DNA of 64,000 nucleotides from Bacteroidaceae bacterium (GTDB lineage Bacteria; Bacteroidota; Bacteroidia; Bacteroidales; Bacteroidaceae): NCBI GenBank assembly GCA_017651315.1, contig JAGCDE010000022.1, positions 48,803 to 112,802 of the forward strand, read 5' to 3'. Shown piece by piece: positions 33,880 to 42,391 of this stretch (position 1 is its first letter; each line of letters starts with the position of its first letter). The notes under the pieces were generated by a model. It saw only the letters and a program-made list of their open reading frames with translations, ran no database searches and was not told where the DNA came from. The position numbers and the translations under genes were made by a program.

Positions 33880-34985
33880 CGGTTGCAGTGTGTCGCGGAG
33901 GATGAGAGCCAGTCGCTTCCGTATCTGAGGGCAAGCATGTCGCTTATCACAATGGCGGTAAGGCTTGTCACCACTATGCAGATACGCCTGATTATGGCCG
34001 GGTCATGACGGCCGTGCAGCTCTAAGAGGGCATCCTGACCCGTCTCCATGTTCACGGTGCGCTGCTGCTGTGCAATGGATGGGGTGGGCTTGACTGCCAG
34101 GTTGAACAGTACAGGCATCCCGTTGGAGAGTCCGCCGTTTATGCCGCCGTTGTTGTTGGTGAGAGTCCTGATGCAGCCGTTGTCATTGAATAACTGGTCA
34201 TTGGCCTGTGAGCCTCGGGCCGATGCGAATCCGAATCCGCGTCCGAACTCTATCCCTTTCACTCCGCCGATGGCGAACATGGCCTTGCTGATAACACCCT
34301 CTAATGAGTCGAACCAGGGTTCGCCTATACCTGGCATGAGGCCGGTTATAGCGGTCTGGACCTTGCCGCCCACTGAGTCATTGCCTGCGCGTGCGTTGAG
34401 GATGACATCGGTCATTGCCTGCTCCACATTGTCTATCACGGGAAAAACGCGTGAATTGACCAGGTCAGGCTCGGTAGTGAAATCAGTGAACTCTTTATCG
34501 GACACACTGCCGCACTGCAGGATGTGGGTGGCTATCCTGATACCTTTTGCTTCAAGTGCAGGTATCACTACGGCACCGGCTGCCACTATAGCTGCGGTAA
34601 TGCGGCCGCTGAAATGGCCTCCGCCGCGCCAGTCCTCGAAACCATGATACCTGATGTGGGCGGCATAGTCGGCATGTGAGGGTCTGGCCAGCATGGCTGT
34701 CTTTTCATAATCGGCACTGCGTACGTTCTCATTGGGGATGAGTATGCAGAGCGGGGCACCTGTGGTAAAGCCGTTGAACACTCCGCTCGCTATGGTGAAA
34801 CGGTCCTCCTCCACGCGGGCGGTGTCAGTCGCACCCTGTGGCCTGCGCCTGGAGAGCTGCCGGCCGATGAACTGCTCATCGACCTTGATTCCGGGAGCGA
34901 GTCCGTCAAGCACTGCCCCTATCATGGGCCCGTGGGATTCGCCGAATAGGGTCAGTATGACCTGTGTTCCTATGCTGTTCTTCAT
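33876..34985 (-). CDS. aroC: Chorismate synthase
   Basis: A 369-residue FMN-dependent enzyme that makes chorismate from EPSP. The ATG at 34985 (MKNSIGTQVILTLFGESHG) overlaps the aroB stop as ATGA and matches the family start; a longer frame would run into aroB. Signatures: GESHGPMIGAVLDG, RRRPQGATDTARVEEDR, GHFSGRITAAIVAAGA, GNDSVGGKVQTAITG, GGVKGIEFGRGF and GGINGGLSNGMPV. Length is normal. Confidence 0.95.
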   Translation of the reverse strand: MKNSIGTQVILTLFGESHGPMIGAVLDGLAPGIKVDEQFIGRQLSRRRPQGATDTARVEEDRFTIASGVFNGFTTGAPLCILIPNENVRSADYEKTAMLARPSHADYAAHIRYHGFEDWRGGGHFSGRITAAIVAAGAVVIPALEAKGIRIATHILQCGSVSDKEFTDFTTEPDLVNSRVFPVIDNVEQAMTDVILNARAGNDSVGGKVQTAITGLMPGIGEPWFDSLEGVISKAMFAIGGVKGIEFGRGFGFASARGSQANDQLFNDNGCIRTLTNNNGGINGGLSNGMPVLFNLAVKPTPSIAQQQRTVNMETGQDALLELHGRHDPAIIRRICIVVTSLTAIVISDMLALRYGSDWLSSSATHCNR

Positions 34986-35992
34986 AATCTTCCGTTCTTG
35001 AGGCATTCCGCCAGTTCATCGGTTGTCACCTTCCGGAAACTGTAACTGCCTATGGTGTCAACATATACAACTGTCACTGTGTCGCCGCTCTTTTTCTTGT
35101 CATGGAGTATCCCTGAAAGCAGCAGGGCGGGGTCAGTGTCATCGGCGGTGGGGAGTCCGTAACGTTTGAGAAGGTTCTCTATCCTGATGCGTGCGCTGCC
35201 GCCGGACATATACATCATGCCTATGGCCACGCATTCCCCGTGCAGCAGGCTGCCTTCCCGTGCCGATTCAATGGCGTGCCCCACCGTGTGCCCGAAATTC
35301 AGCACCCGTCTCAGTCCGCTCTCCTGCGGGTCCTCCTGCACAATCCGCCGCTTTATGTCTATGGCCTTGTATATGATTTCGTCCATGCAGTCATCCAAAC
35401 TGTCAGCGGACTCGATGAGTCCGAATAGTGCGCTGTCACACGTGGCAGCCATCTTGATGGCCTCCACAAGTCCCTCATGCAGAAGGCGGGAGTCAAGGGT
35501 TCCGAGAGTATCGGGGTCTATTATCACGGCCTGCGGATGATGGAAGGCCCCGATGGGGTTCTTCACGCCTCCGAAATCCACAGCCGTCTTGCCTCCTACC
35601 GATGAGTCCACCTGTGAGAGCAGGGTGGTGGGTATGTTGCAGAAATCAATACCTCGCATGTAACATGCTGCCGCAAAACCTGCCGTATCGCCCGTCACTC
35701 CGCCGCCAACGGCTATCACGGCATCACTGCGTGTGAAACCATTATCTATGAGTGACTGGAGTATGGCAGTGAAAGTTTTAATGTTCTTGCTGCCTTCACC
35801 GGCCTCGAATGTGAACTGTGTCCCCTGTCTGCACTGGCTGAGTACGGCCTGAACATACTGCTGCGGTACACCGCTGTCAGTCACCACCATGATCCTGCGG
35901 TCCAGGTCAATCCAGTCTCCTATATGCTTAAGGGCACCGTGTTCAATCACGATGTCATAGTCTATTGTGCCGGAGTGGAAATGCTGTACCAT
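34982..35992 (-). CDS. aroB: 3-dehydroquinate synthase
   Basis: A 336-residue NAD- and metal-dependent enzyme converting DAHP to 3-dehydroquinate. Seen motifs: VITDSGV-like nucleotide site near residue 37, EAGEGSKN, AVGGGVTGDTAGFAAA, CNIPTTLLSQVDSSVGGKTAVD, GLVEAIKMA and the metal-ligand region LNFGHTVGHAIE with HGECVAIGM. It lies 24 bases after pheA and is translationally coupled to aroC. Confidence 0.95.
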   Translation of the reverse strand: MVQHFHSGTIDYDIVIEHGALKHIGDWIDLDRRIMVVTDSGVPQQYVQAVLSQCRQGTQFTFEAGEGSKNIKTFTAILQSLIDNGFTRSDAVIAVGGGVTGDTAGFAAACYMRGIDFCNIPTTLLSQVDSSVGGKTAVDFGGVKNPIGAFHHPQAVIIDPDTLGTLDSRLLHEGLVEAIKMAATCDSALFGLIESADSLDDCMDEIIYKAIDIKRRIVQEDPQESGLRRVLNFGHTVGHAIESAREGSLLHGECVAIGMMYMSGGSARIRIENLLKRYGLPTADDTDPALLLSGILHDKKKSGDTVTVVYVDTIGSYSFRKVTTDELAECLKNGRL

Positions 35993-36016
35993 AATACGTG
36001 GGATAGATTTGCGGGT

Positions 36017-37096
36017 TCAGTATGTGCCGAGCAGCTTGAGCTTGTCACAGACAGTGCCTAACTGGCGCAGCAGGTCATCGCCGTCCTCGGACTTGATGTT
36101 ACCCTCCAGCTCTATGTAGAAATAGTAGTTCCAGAGCAGGCCTTTCATGGGACGGCTGTGGAGGTTGCTCATGTTGAATCCGTGTGAGCCTATTATGTTC
36201 AGGGTCTTGGCCAGTGCACCGGCCTCGTTCGGGACAGTGAACATGAGCACGAAATGCTCATACTTGCGTCCCTTGCGTATGGAGTCGTTCCTGGTCCTGG
36301 AGAATGTGGCGAACCGGGTGGTGTTGTTTTCCGTTGAGTTGATGTGCCTCTCTATTATGTCTAACCCGTACAGCCGTGCGGTCTCCTCGGAGGCTATAGC
36401 GCCTAAGGTCATGTCCCGGCTCTCCGCCACGAACTTGGCCGCCACTGCGGTGTTGGCGGTCTGCTGCTGCTCGAACCCGTTCTCGTGGATATACCTGGAG
36501 CACTGGGCAAGCGCGTTGGGATGGCTGGCCACAGTCTTGATTGTGTGCTTGTCGGCACCCTTCAGGCCGAGCAGGTTCTGGGTCACTGGAAGGTCCGTCA
36601 TCATATTGATGTACAGGTTACCGGAGAACGCCAGGTCCATCACGTTGTCTATGTCACCGGCGAAACTGTTCTCCACAGGCAGTATGACTGCATCCACAAG
36701 TCCGTCCTCACAGGCGCGGTAGGCACTCTCGAAATCGGGATAGGGAATCAGCTCGGCAGTGGGATATGCTTTCCTTGCGGCAATGTAGGCGAATGCACCC
36801 GGCACTCCGTTGTATGCTATCTTCATGCCCTGGAGCAGCCGGTTCTGGTAGTCCTTTGAGAGGTCCATCACCTTCTTTATGAACGGAATGTAATAGTCCT
36901 GCATGGCAGGGTCATCCACAAGCAGCCGCTTCTTCTCTATTATGTCGGATTCAGTAGCCTCGTCATGTACCTGAAGCCCGTTCTGCTTCTTGTATTGCGC
37001 GATGATTTCAGCCTGTGCCATCCTTTCGGTGAACAGTCTCGCCATCTCAGTGTCAATTGCACTGATTCTCTCTCTTGCCTGATCAAGTTCATTCAT
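36017..37096 (-). CDS. pheA: Chorismate mutase / prephenate dehydratase with ACT domain
   Basis: A 359-residue bifunctional P-protein making phenylpyruvate from chorismate. Residues 1-85 are an AroQ-type mutase helix bundle (ISAIDTEMARLFTERMAQA). The dehydratase domain covers about 90-270 (AYNGVPGAFAYIAARKAYP, VILPVENSFAGDIDNVMDL, and the catalytic NTTRFATFSR). The C-terminal ACT domain (about 280-355) has GALAKTLNIIGSHGFNMSNL, a GALV-ESRP-type phenylalanine-sensing region in variant form, so feedback inhibition is likely. It is the first gene of the aromatic operon and has a near-perfect promoter. Confidence 0.94.
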   Translation of the reverse strand: MNELDQARERISAIDTEMARLFTERMAQAEIIAQYKKQNGLQVHDEATESDIIEKKRLLVDDPAMQDYYIPFIKKVMDLSKDYQNRLLQGMKIAYNGVPGAFAYIAARKAYPTAELIPYPDFESAYRACEDGLVDAVILPVENSFAGDIDNVMDLAFSGNLYINMMTDLPVTQNLLGLKGADKHTIKTVASHPNALAQCSRYIHENGFEQQQTANTAVAAKFVAESRDMTLGAIASEETARLYGLDIIERHINSTENNTTRFATFSRTRNDSIRKGRKYEHFVLMFTVPNEAGALAKTLNIIGSHGFNMSNLHSRPMKGLLWNYYFYIELEGNIKSEDGDDLLRQLGTVCDKLKLLGTY

Positions 37097-37147
37097 GTCT
37101 TCTATCCGGTTTCAAGGTAAAAATGAATCCATTTTCGTTTCAAGTTG

Positions 37148-37178
37148 CAAAATTACCCTTTTTTCCAAAACGAGCAAA
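37148..37178 (-). promoter_or_regulatory. Near-consensus promoter of the aromatic amino-acid operon
   Basis: On the minus strand TTTG (37178-37175), a 19-base spacer and TAATTTTG (37155-37148). Transcription should start near 37142, about 45 bases before pheA. There is no leader peptide or terminator in the short leader, so regulation is probably enzymatic or by initiation. Confidence 0.75.
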
Positions 37179-37211
37179 ATGTGGAAAAGGGGACAGTCCA
37201 ATTCCACATTT
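37177..37211 (-). terminator. Hairpin at the end of the ORF6N gene
   Basis: AAATGTGGAA (37177-37186) pairs with TTCCACATTT (37202-37211). It begins at the ORF6N stop codon and abuts the pheA promoter, separating the two transcription units. Confidence 0.5.
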
Positions 37212-37789
37212 CAGTCCTTGGGCGGATTGAATTCGATGGGACGGCGTTTTAACTCTCTGGGTCGTTCGCTCTGTAGCTCTGCCAAAGCGTCGCTGATTGC
37301 ATCAAGTTGGGCGCGAGTGCTCTCATTAATATCGTTCTGGTCAGCTAAGGTGTCATTCAAATCTATCCGTAGCTGCTTTATTTCGGATCTAATCTGTTCT
37401 ATTTGCAGTTGAGTGTTGCCAATTATTTGCAATGCTTCCTGCATTTGAAAGAAAGCACGCATAATATTGATATTAGCTTTTACAGCAATCTCAGACCTTA
37501 GAAGCCCTGATAGCATAGCGATTCCTTTACGAGTAAATGCAAACGGAAGATATTTGCTATGCATGCCGCGTCCGCTCTTTAAGGTGAATTTTTTGCACCT
37601 TAAAGAATCATACTCTTCTTTTGTAAGTTCAAACATGAAATCATCAGGGAAACGTTCAATGTTTGCCCTGACCGCTCTTTTCAGGTTCTTAGTTTCTACA
37701 TTGTACAAATCTGCAAGGTCTGAGTCTAACATTACTCTGTACCCTCTAATCTCATAGATTTTGCGTTTAATAGGTTCTAGATCATTCAT
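37211..37789 (-). CDS. ORF6N-domain DNA-binding protein
   Basis: A 192-residue soluble protein. Residues 1-95 form an ORF6N domain (IYEIRGYRVMLDSDLADLYN, RFPDDFMFELTKEEY, FTRKGIAMLSGLL), a phage-derived KilA-N-related DNA-binding module; the remainder is a coiled-coil-like helix (NTQLQIEQIRSEIKQLRIDL). Such stand-alone proteins are common in Bacteroidetes and are often linked to mobile elements; their cellular role is not established. No phage genes are nearby. It has its own promoter and hairpin terminator. Confidence 0.87.
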   Translation of the reverse strand: MNDLEPIKRKIYEIRGYRVMLDSDLADLYNVETKNLKRAVRANIERFPDDFMFELTKEEYDSLRCKKFTLKSGRGMHSKYLPFAFTRKGIAMLSGLLRSEIAVKANINIMRAFFQMQEALQIIGNTQLQIEQIRSEIKQLRIDLNDTLADQNDINESTRAQLDAISDALAELQSERPRELKRRPIEFNPPKD

Positions 37790-37885
37790 AATATCTATGT
37801 TTTAAGTTAGTATTATCTGCAAACAACAGGGGGCATCCCGTACTGACACCCTATGCCTGGCGGAACACCCCTTGGTATCAGATAC

Positions 37886-37917
37886 TGCAAACTTATATAA
37901 AATCCGCCGCTTTTACA
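37886..37917 (-). promoter_or_regulatory. Promoter region of the ORF6N gene, shared extended sequence
   Basis: Contains TAAGTTTG (37895-37888, minus), about 100 bases before the start codon. The 32 bases here match 19672-19703 at about 28 positions, extending well upstream of the -7 box. Confidence 0.5.
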
Positions 37918-37962
37918 TCCGTTGAGATAAAAAACGAGGGTATTTTTAGAGGAAAGATAGCG

Positions 37963-37982
37963 AAAATGTGGATCCACATTTT
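37963..37982 (-). terminator. 20-base palindrome after the fimbrillin-like gene
   Basis: AAAATGTGGATCCACATTTT is a perfect palindrome 25 bases past the stop of the fimbrillin-like gene. It could act as a terminator hairpin with a very small loop, or as a protein-binding site. Confidence 0.4.
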
Positions 37983-38006
37983 TGATGGGAGCAAGGGGAA
38001 GGCATA

Positions 38007-39524
38007 TCAATCACCTTCGAACTTGTAATTATAGTACCAATGATATATATACGTGTTTGTAACCCTTTCCCATTGGTTTCCATCATCATAATGCGGATTA
38101 TTCTGTAATAGAATGGCATCGTCTGATATTCTCCTAACGAATTGCTCTATCTCCATGAAATAGTCTTTAGCATAAATCTTGTCTTGGTTATGATCTATGA
38201 TAGTTTCCCAATCTCGGCCATCATCTTTAACGAGGTCACAGAAGCCGATTTTTTTGTTTAGCGCAACCTGCTCGCCGTTTAATTCTAAACTGATAAGATA
38301 GGGACGATGAGAACTTACTTCATAAAATTCATAACTATCATATTCACTACCAAACCATTCGACATAGGTATTGTCATTCATGTTGAAGGTGGCGGAGTAT
38401 CCATACTTATCCAAATAATCTAAATTATTACCCTTATTCTGTTTGAATACCAGTTTACCATCCTCAACGAGAAGCGCCTTGGCATAATTGTCGTTATTTC
38501 CTATATAGTCGCCTTCCTGGAAGTTGTAGTTACCGTTACCATCGCTGACGAACGTGCAAGAGGATTCTAGATCATAATAATTATACCTCACCGTCACTGC
38601 TATGCCGGGGGTGGTGAGTGTCTCGTTCAGCAAGTATGCCGGAGAACCATAATCCCTCATTTTCACTGTAATCTCGTAGTATTTGCCGCGCTCGAAGTAC
38701 ACTTTAGGCTTCGTAAAGATGTATTTGTCCTTGCCGACGGTGGCAATCAGCGTCAGATCCATGTTGCCAATATTATATAAGGCAGCGTAGATGACGTTGG
38801 TGGCAGACGGAGGAGTGATGGTTAAATCATAATATTCTGGAGTACGGTTTAAAATGTCATAACTACTTATAAGATTATGTGCTCTATCATTGATACTGAG
38901 GCATGTGGCATTGATAGGCGCGTCGTTGTTGCGCTTGTCCACAAGGGTGAACCTGACGATGGCCTGACGGGCAATAAAATCAAGTTTTACTCCACTCTTC
39001 GGGATAATATTATGGCCATCAACAGTAAAATCTTCTCCCGTAAGTATAGCATAAGCGTAGTCATATCTCTCGCTGATGCTGTTGCCTGCTGTGCCAGTCA
39101 GCAGGCCTACCTGCCCGTTATAGTCCAAATTGACGCCATTGAGATGAATTTCCATACCCCAAGGATTTGGCGCTTCGGTCAGTGTGGCGGTGATAGTGGT
39201 CTCGGCGTTGGGGCTTGCAGCGGCGGTTGCCGTGCCTATTATTTTAAAAATATCACCGGAGCCAGTATACTGAAATATTTCAAACGTCTCATTGCCGCTC
39301 CAATATGCATCGATGGTATTCTTTCCTCCGCTTGTGCCCGGCTGAAGTGCACGGGTTGTGGCTTCGCCGCCTTTGGAGGCCTTGATGACCATGGTATATA
39401 CTTCCGGAGTCGCGGGGGGCTCGGATTCTTCCACGATGTTGTCATCACTGCTGCAAGCGGTAGTTGCAAGGGTGAAGGCTGTGGCCATGACCAGCCAGCC
39501 TGAAAGTGTCATGTGTTTCTTCAT
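38007..39524 (-). CDS. Fimbrillin/Mfa-like cell-surface lipoprotein
   Basis: A 505-residue lipoprotein. I use the ATG at 39524; the frame is open four codons further from a GTG. The signal ends with a lipobox before CSSDDNIVEE. The fimbrillin-type start follows (VYTMVIKASKGGEATTRAL with a conserved TRAL segment), as in FimA/Mfa-like proteins where the mature protein is exposed after trimming at an Arg. A beta-sandwich domain runs to about residue 310 (FIARQAIVRFTLVDKRNN); the remaining 190 residues do not match a domain I know. It may be a pilus subunit or tip adhesin. No Mfa2/FimB anchor gene is beside it. Confidence 0.72.
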   Translation of the reverse strand: MKKHMTLSGWLVMATAFTLATTACSSDDNIVEESEPPATPEVYTMVIKASKGGEATTRALQPGTSGGKNTIDAYWSGNETFEIFQYTGSGDIFKIIGTATAAASPNAETTITATLTEAPNPWGMEIHLNGVNLDYNGQVGLLTGTAGNSISERYDYAYAILTGEDFTVDGHNIIPKSGVKLDFIARQAIVRFTLVDKRNNDAPINATCLSINDRAHNLISSYDILNRTPEYYDLTITPPSATNVIYAALYNIGNMDLTLIATVGKDKYIFTKPKVYFERGKYYEITVKMRDYGSPAYLLNETLTTPGIAVTVRYNYYDLESSCTFVSDGNGNYNFQEGDYIGNNDNYAKALLVEDGKLVFKQNKGNNLDYLDKYGYSATFNMNDNTYVEWFGSEYDSYEFYEVSSHRPYLISLELNGEQVALNKKIGFCDLVKDDGRDWETIIDHNQDKIYAKDYFMEIEQFVRRISDDAILLQNNPHYDDGNQWERVTNTYIYHWYYNYKFEGD

Positions 39525-39536
39525 CGTCGTGTCCAC

Positions 39537-39680
39537 CTATTTCCATTCGTATTCTTCTGCAGGTCCATAGCCGTTGCGTGTGGCTCTCAATCCGCTCGTC
39601 ATGAGCATTCCCGTTTGCCGCAACTCGACAATTATCGAGGTCGGCTTCGTGTATTCGCGCTTTTTGTACTCTGTCTTCAT
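39537..39680 (-). CDS. Small hypothetical protein before the fimbrillin-like gene
   Basis: A 47-codon ORF starting MKTEYKKREYTKPTSIIVEL and ending EEYEWK, stop TAG at 39539-39537. It lies 12 bases upstream of the fimbrillin-like ATG on the same strand. Short proteins with the Y-x-KP-x(3)-I-x-VEL opening precede fimbrillin-like genes in many Bacteroidales operons, which supports it being real. It has no signal peptide. Its function is unknown. Confidence 0.6.
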   Translation of the reverse strand: MKTEYKKREYTKPTSIIVELRQTGMLMTSGLRATRNGYGPAEEYEWK

Positions 39681-39774
39681 ATCTGAAAAAATGAAAGTAG
39701 GTTAAATAAATACTTTGGTCGGTGCCTACAGCGTATTCTCGAATCTCTACTGTCCGGGAAAATGGTCCAGAGCA

Positions 39775-39814
39775 AAAATTTGGAAAAGGGGCAGTTTTCC
39801 CTTTTCCAAATTTT
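39775..39814. terminator. Strong bidirectional terminator after the GH3 gene
   Basis: A perfect 16-base stem (39775-39790 with 39799-39814) and an eight-base loop, flanked by A and T runs. It starts 19 bases past the GH3 stop at 39833, and on the minus strand is followed by TTTTTGC-like sequence. Confidence 0.85.
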
Positions 39815-39832
39815 ACTTTTGTTGGTTAGCAG

Positions 39833-42172
39833 TTAGCGGACTGCAATTTCTTGAACGGTCTGCTGGGGGAGCAGGAGGGGCTTCACGGCCCACTTTGCTG
39901 CCTTGCCCTTGAACTGGGCTGTGGCGCGGATGTCAGTGGCGCTGGCTCCGAACTTGACAGTGTAGTTGCCGGCGGCAGTCTGCCACTCAGAGGCCTGGTC
40001 GTTGAAGCTGGCCAGTGTGTAGGCATCCACGGTGAAGGTCAGGGTCTGGCTCTCGCCCGGCTGGAGCAGGCGGGTCTTGCCGAATGCCTTGAGCTCTGAT
40101 TCGGGCTTGACCAGTCCGCCGTCAGGAGCTGACACGTAAATCTCGACAGCTTCCTTGCCGGCCACCTTGCCTGTGTTCTTTACAGTGATTGAAGCCTCGA
40201 AACCGCCGTTCTTGGCCTTCACTGACGGCTTGCTGTAGGCGAATGTGGTGTAACTCAGTCCGTATCCGAACGGATATGACACCTCAACACCGGCAGTGTT
40301 GAAATAACGGTAGCCTACCCAGATTCCTTCGGCATAGTTGGTGTAGTCTATGTCCTTCCTGCCGGGATTGCCGTTGCCGCCGAAACCGCCGCGTCCCTGC
40401 TGCTGTTGCTGCGTCTGGCCGTTGTAGGGGAAGTTGGCCGATGACGGTATGTCAAGATACGAGAGCGGGAATGACATGGAGAGCTTGCCCGAAGGGTTGG
40501 ACTTGCCTGTCAGCACGTCGGCCACTGAATTACCGACTTCCTGGCCGGGAGTCCAGGCCAGCAGGATGGCGTCGGGCTGTCCCTTCCATGAGGAGGTCTC
40601 TATAACACCGCCTATGTTCATCACAACGGTGACTTTCTTGCCGACCTTGTGGAACTCGTTGCAGACGTTGCGGATGAGTGCACGCTCTATGTCAGTAAGC
40701 TCGAAGTCATCCACCATGCGGCGGTCATCGCCCTCACCTGCGTTACGGCCTATCACTATGACAGCTGCGTCATTGCGCTGTGCGCAGGCCTGTACGGCAG
40801 CCTGGTTGATGGCCACCTCGGGGAGGACAGCCTCACCGAGCATGACGTTACGGCCGCCGCCCATGCCGAGAGCGCTCTGGCTGGCCACATATTCACGGTG
40901 CTTGGTGTAGAAATCGGCCAGACGGGCGTCAAGCGTGAAGCCTGCACCCTCCAGGCCCTCGCTGATGTTGCGGATGTATGGCTTGTTCACATTACCGGAG
41001 CCTGTTCCGCCGGCGATTGACTTGTATGCGCTGAGTCCGAACAGTGCTATGTTACCCTTGCCTTCCATGGGCAGGTTGCCGTTGTTCTTGAGCAGGACCA
41101 TACCCTCGGCGGCTGCCTCGCGTACCATCCTGGCATGACCGTCCAGGTCTGGCTTGTTGGAGAACTTGTAACCCTTGAAATTAGGGGTCTTCACTATATA
41201 TTCCAGCAGACGGCGCACGTTGCGGTCCAGGTCCTTGATGTCCAAAGTGCCGTTATTGACGGCATCGATCACGCGCTGTGACTCGGAACGGTCACCCGGC
41301 TCCATAAGGTCGTTGCCTGCCTTCACGGCATCGACAGTTCCGGCCTTGTTGCCCCAGTCGGTCATGACTATTCCGTCGAATCCCCATTCGTCACGCAGGA
41401 AACCTGTGAGCAGGTCATGGCTCTGCTGGGTGTAGCTTCCGTTCAGCTTGTTGTACGATGACATGATGGTCCAGGGCTTGGCCTCACGGATGGTTATCTC
41501 AAAGTTCTTGAGGTAAAGCTCACGCAGGGCGCGCGGGTTGATGCGGGCATCGTTCTCGTTGCGGTTTATCTCCTGGTCGTTGGCTGCGAAGTGCTTGACC
41601 GAGACACCCACGTCGTTCTTCTGGATGCCTTTCACGTAGGCGGCCGATATCTTGCCGCTCAGGAGCGGGTCCTCTGAGAAATATTCGAAGTTACGTCCGC
41701 AGAGCGGGTTGCGGTGCAGGTTCATGCCAGGAGCCAGCAGCACGTCAACTCCGTACTCATGTACCTCCTGTCCCATAGCTGTGGTAAGCTGTTCCACAAG
41801 CTCGGTGTTCCAGGTGCAGGCCAATACGGTACCTACAGGGAAGCCTGTGCAATAGTAGGTCTGGCTGTCACCCTGACGGGTGGGGCTGATGCGCAGTCCG
41901 GCAGGGCCGTCGGCCAGGATGGTCTTGGGTATTCCGAGACGGGGGATGGGTTGTGTGGAACCTGCGGCTCCGGGGACATTGGCAATGTCCGATGCCGTCA
42001 TTGAACCTGCCGTCATGCTTCCCCATCCGCCACCTGCTATCAGAGTGGCTTTCTCCTCAAGGGTCATGGCCTTCAGGACCTCGTCAATGTTGTCAGCTCT
42101 CAGTTTTGGTTGAGCCATTGCAGTTGCCGATGTTATTACAGCAACTGCCAATATCAAAGATTTCTTCATCAT
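39833..42172 (-). CDS. GH3 beta-glucosidase-like enzyme, secreted
   Basis: A 779-residue exported glycosidase with a signal peptide ending near ATAMAQ. The GH3 N domain carries KHFAANDQEINRNENDARI and the nucleophile Asp in GIVMTDWGNKAG near residue 268. The C domain includes EGMVLLKNNGNLPM and AWTPGQEVGNSVADVLTG, and an FN3-like module closes the protein (AVEIYVSAPDGGLVKPE). GH3 enzymes of this layout remove terminal beta-glucose or xylose from oligosaccharides in the periplasm. It is monocistronic with its own promoter and terminator, separate from the mannan locus. Confidence 0.92.
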   Translation of the reverse strand: MMKKSLILAVAVITSATAMAQPKLRADNIDEVLKAMTLEEKATLIAGGGWGSMTAGSMTASDIANVPGAAGSTQPIPRLGIPKTILADGPAGLRISPTRQGDSQTYYCTGFPVGTVLACTWNTELVEQLTTAMGQEVHEYGVDVLLAPGMNLHRNPLCGRNFEYFSEDPLLSGKISAAYVKGIQKNDVGVSVKHFAANDQEINRNENDARINPRALRELYLKNFEITIREAKPWTIMSSYNKLNGSYTQQSHDLLTGFLRDEWGFDGIVMTDWGNKAGTVDAVKAGNDLMEPGDRSESQRVIDAVNNGTLDIKDLDRNVRRLLEYIVKTPNFKGYKFSNKPDLDGHARMVREAAAEGMVLLKNNGNLPMEGKGNIALFGLSAYKSIAGGTGSGNVNKPYIRNISEGLEGAGFTLDARLADFYTKHREYVASQSALGMGGGRNVMLGEAVLPEVAINQAAVQACAQRNDAAVIVIGRNAGEGDDRRMVDDFELTDIERALIRNVCNEFHKVGKKVTVVMNIGGVIETSSWKGQPDAILLAWTPGQEVGNSVADVLTGKSNPSGKLSMSFPLSYLDIPSSANFPYNGQTQQQQQGRGGFGGNGNPGRKDIDYTNYAEGIWVGYRYFNTAGVEVSYPFGYGLSYTTFAYSKPSVKAKNGGFEASITVKNTGKVAGKEAVEIYVSAPDGGLVKPESELKAFGKTRLLQPGESQTLTFTVDAYTLASFNDQASEWQTAAGNYTVKFGASATDIRATAQFKGKAAKWAVKPLLLPQQTVQEIAVR

Positions 42173-42202
42173 TAGGTTAGGGTTTTGTTATGAATATTTG
42201 CG

Positions 42203-42210
42203 CAAAAATA
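42203..42210 (-). promoter_or_regulatory. Putative -7 box for the GH3 gene
   Basis: TATTTTTG on the minus strand, about 30 bases before the start codon. The motif AAACGGATTC (42224-42215) ends four bases upstream of it. Confidence 0.5.
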
Positions 42211-42353
42211 ATAAGAATCCGTTTAAAATTGTTACATGAAGATAATAATGGACTGTTTTTTCTCCGGTTTGTCTGTTTCCTGAAAAATCTCATTACCGGT
42301 TCTTGTTGATAACTTGTATGTTCATGTTGTAATGCGGAATATGATAATTGAAC

Positions 42354-42361
42354 TAATTTTG
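42354..42361 (+). promoter_or_regulatory. Putative -7 box for the GMP synthase subunit gene
   Basis: TAATTTTG matches TAnnTTTG and lies 30 bases before the ATG at 42392, which supports that start over the longer open frame. Confidence 0.5.
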
Positions 42362-42391
42362 CATCGGAACAATCAAAATTATATAAGGTAT

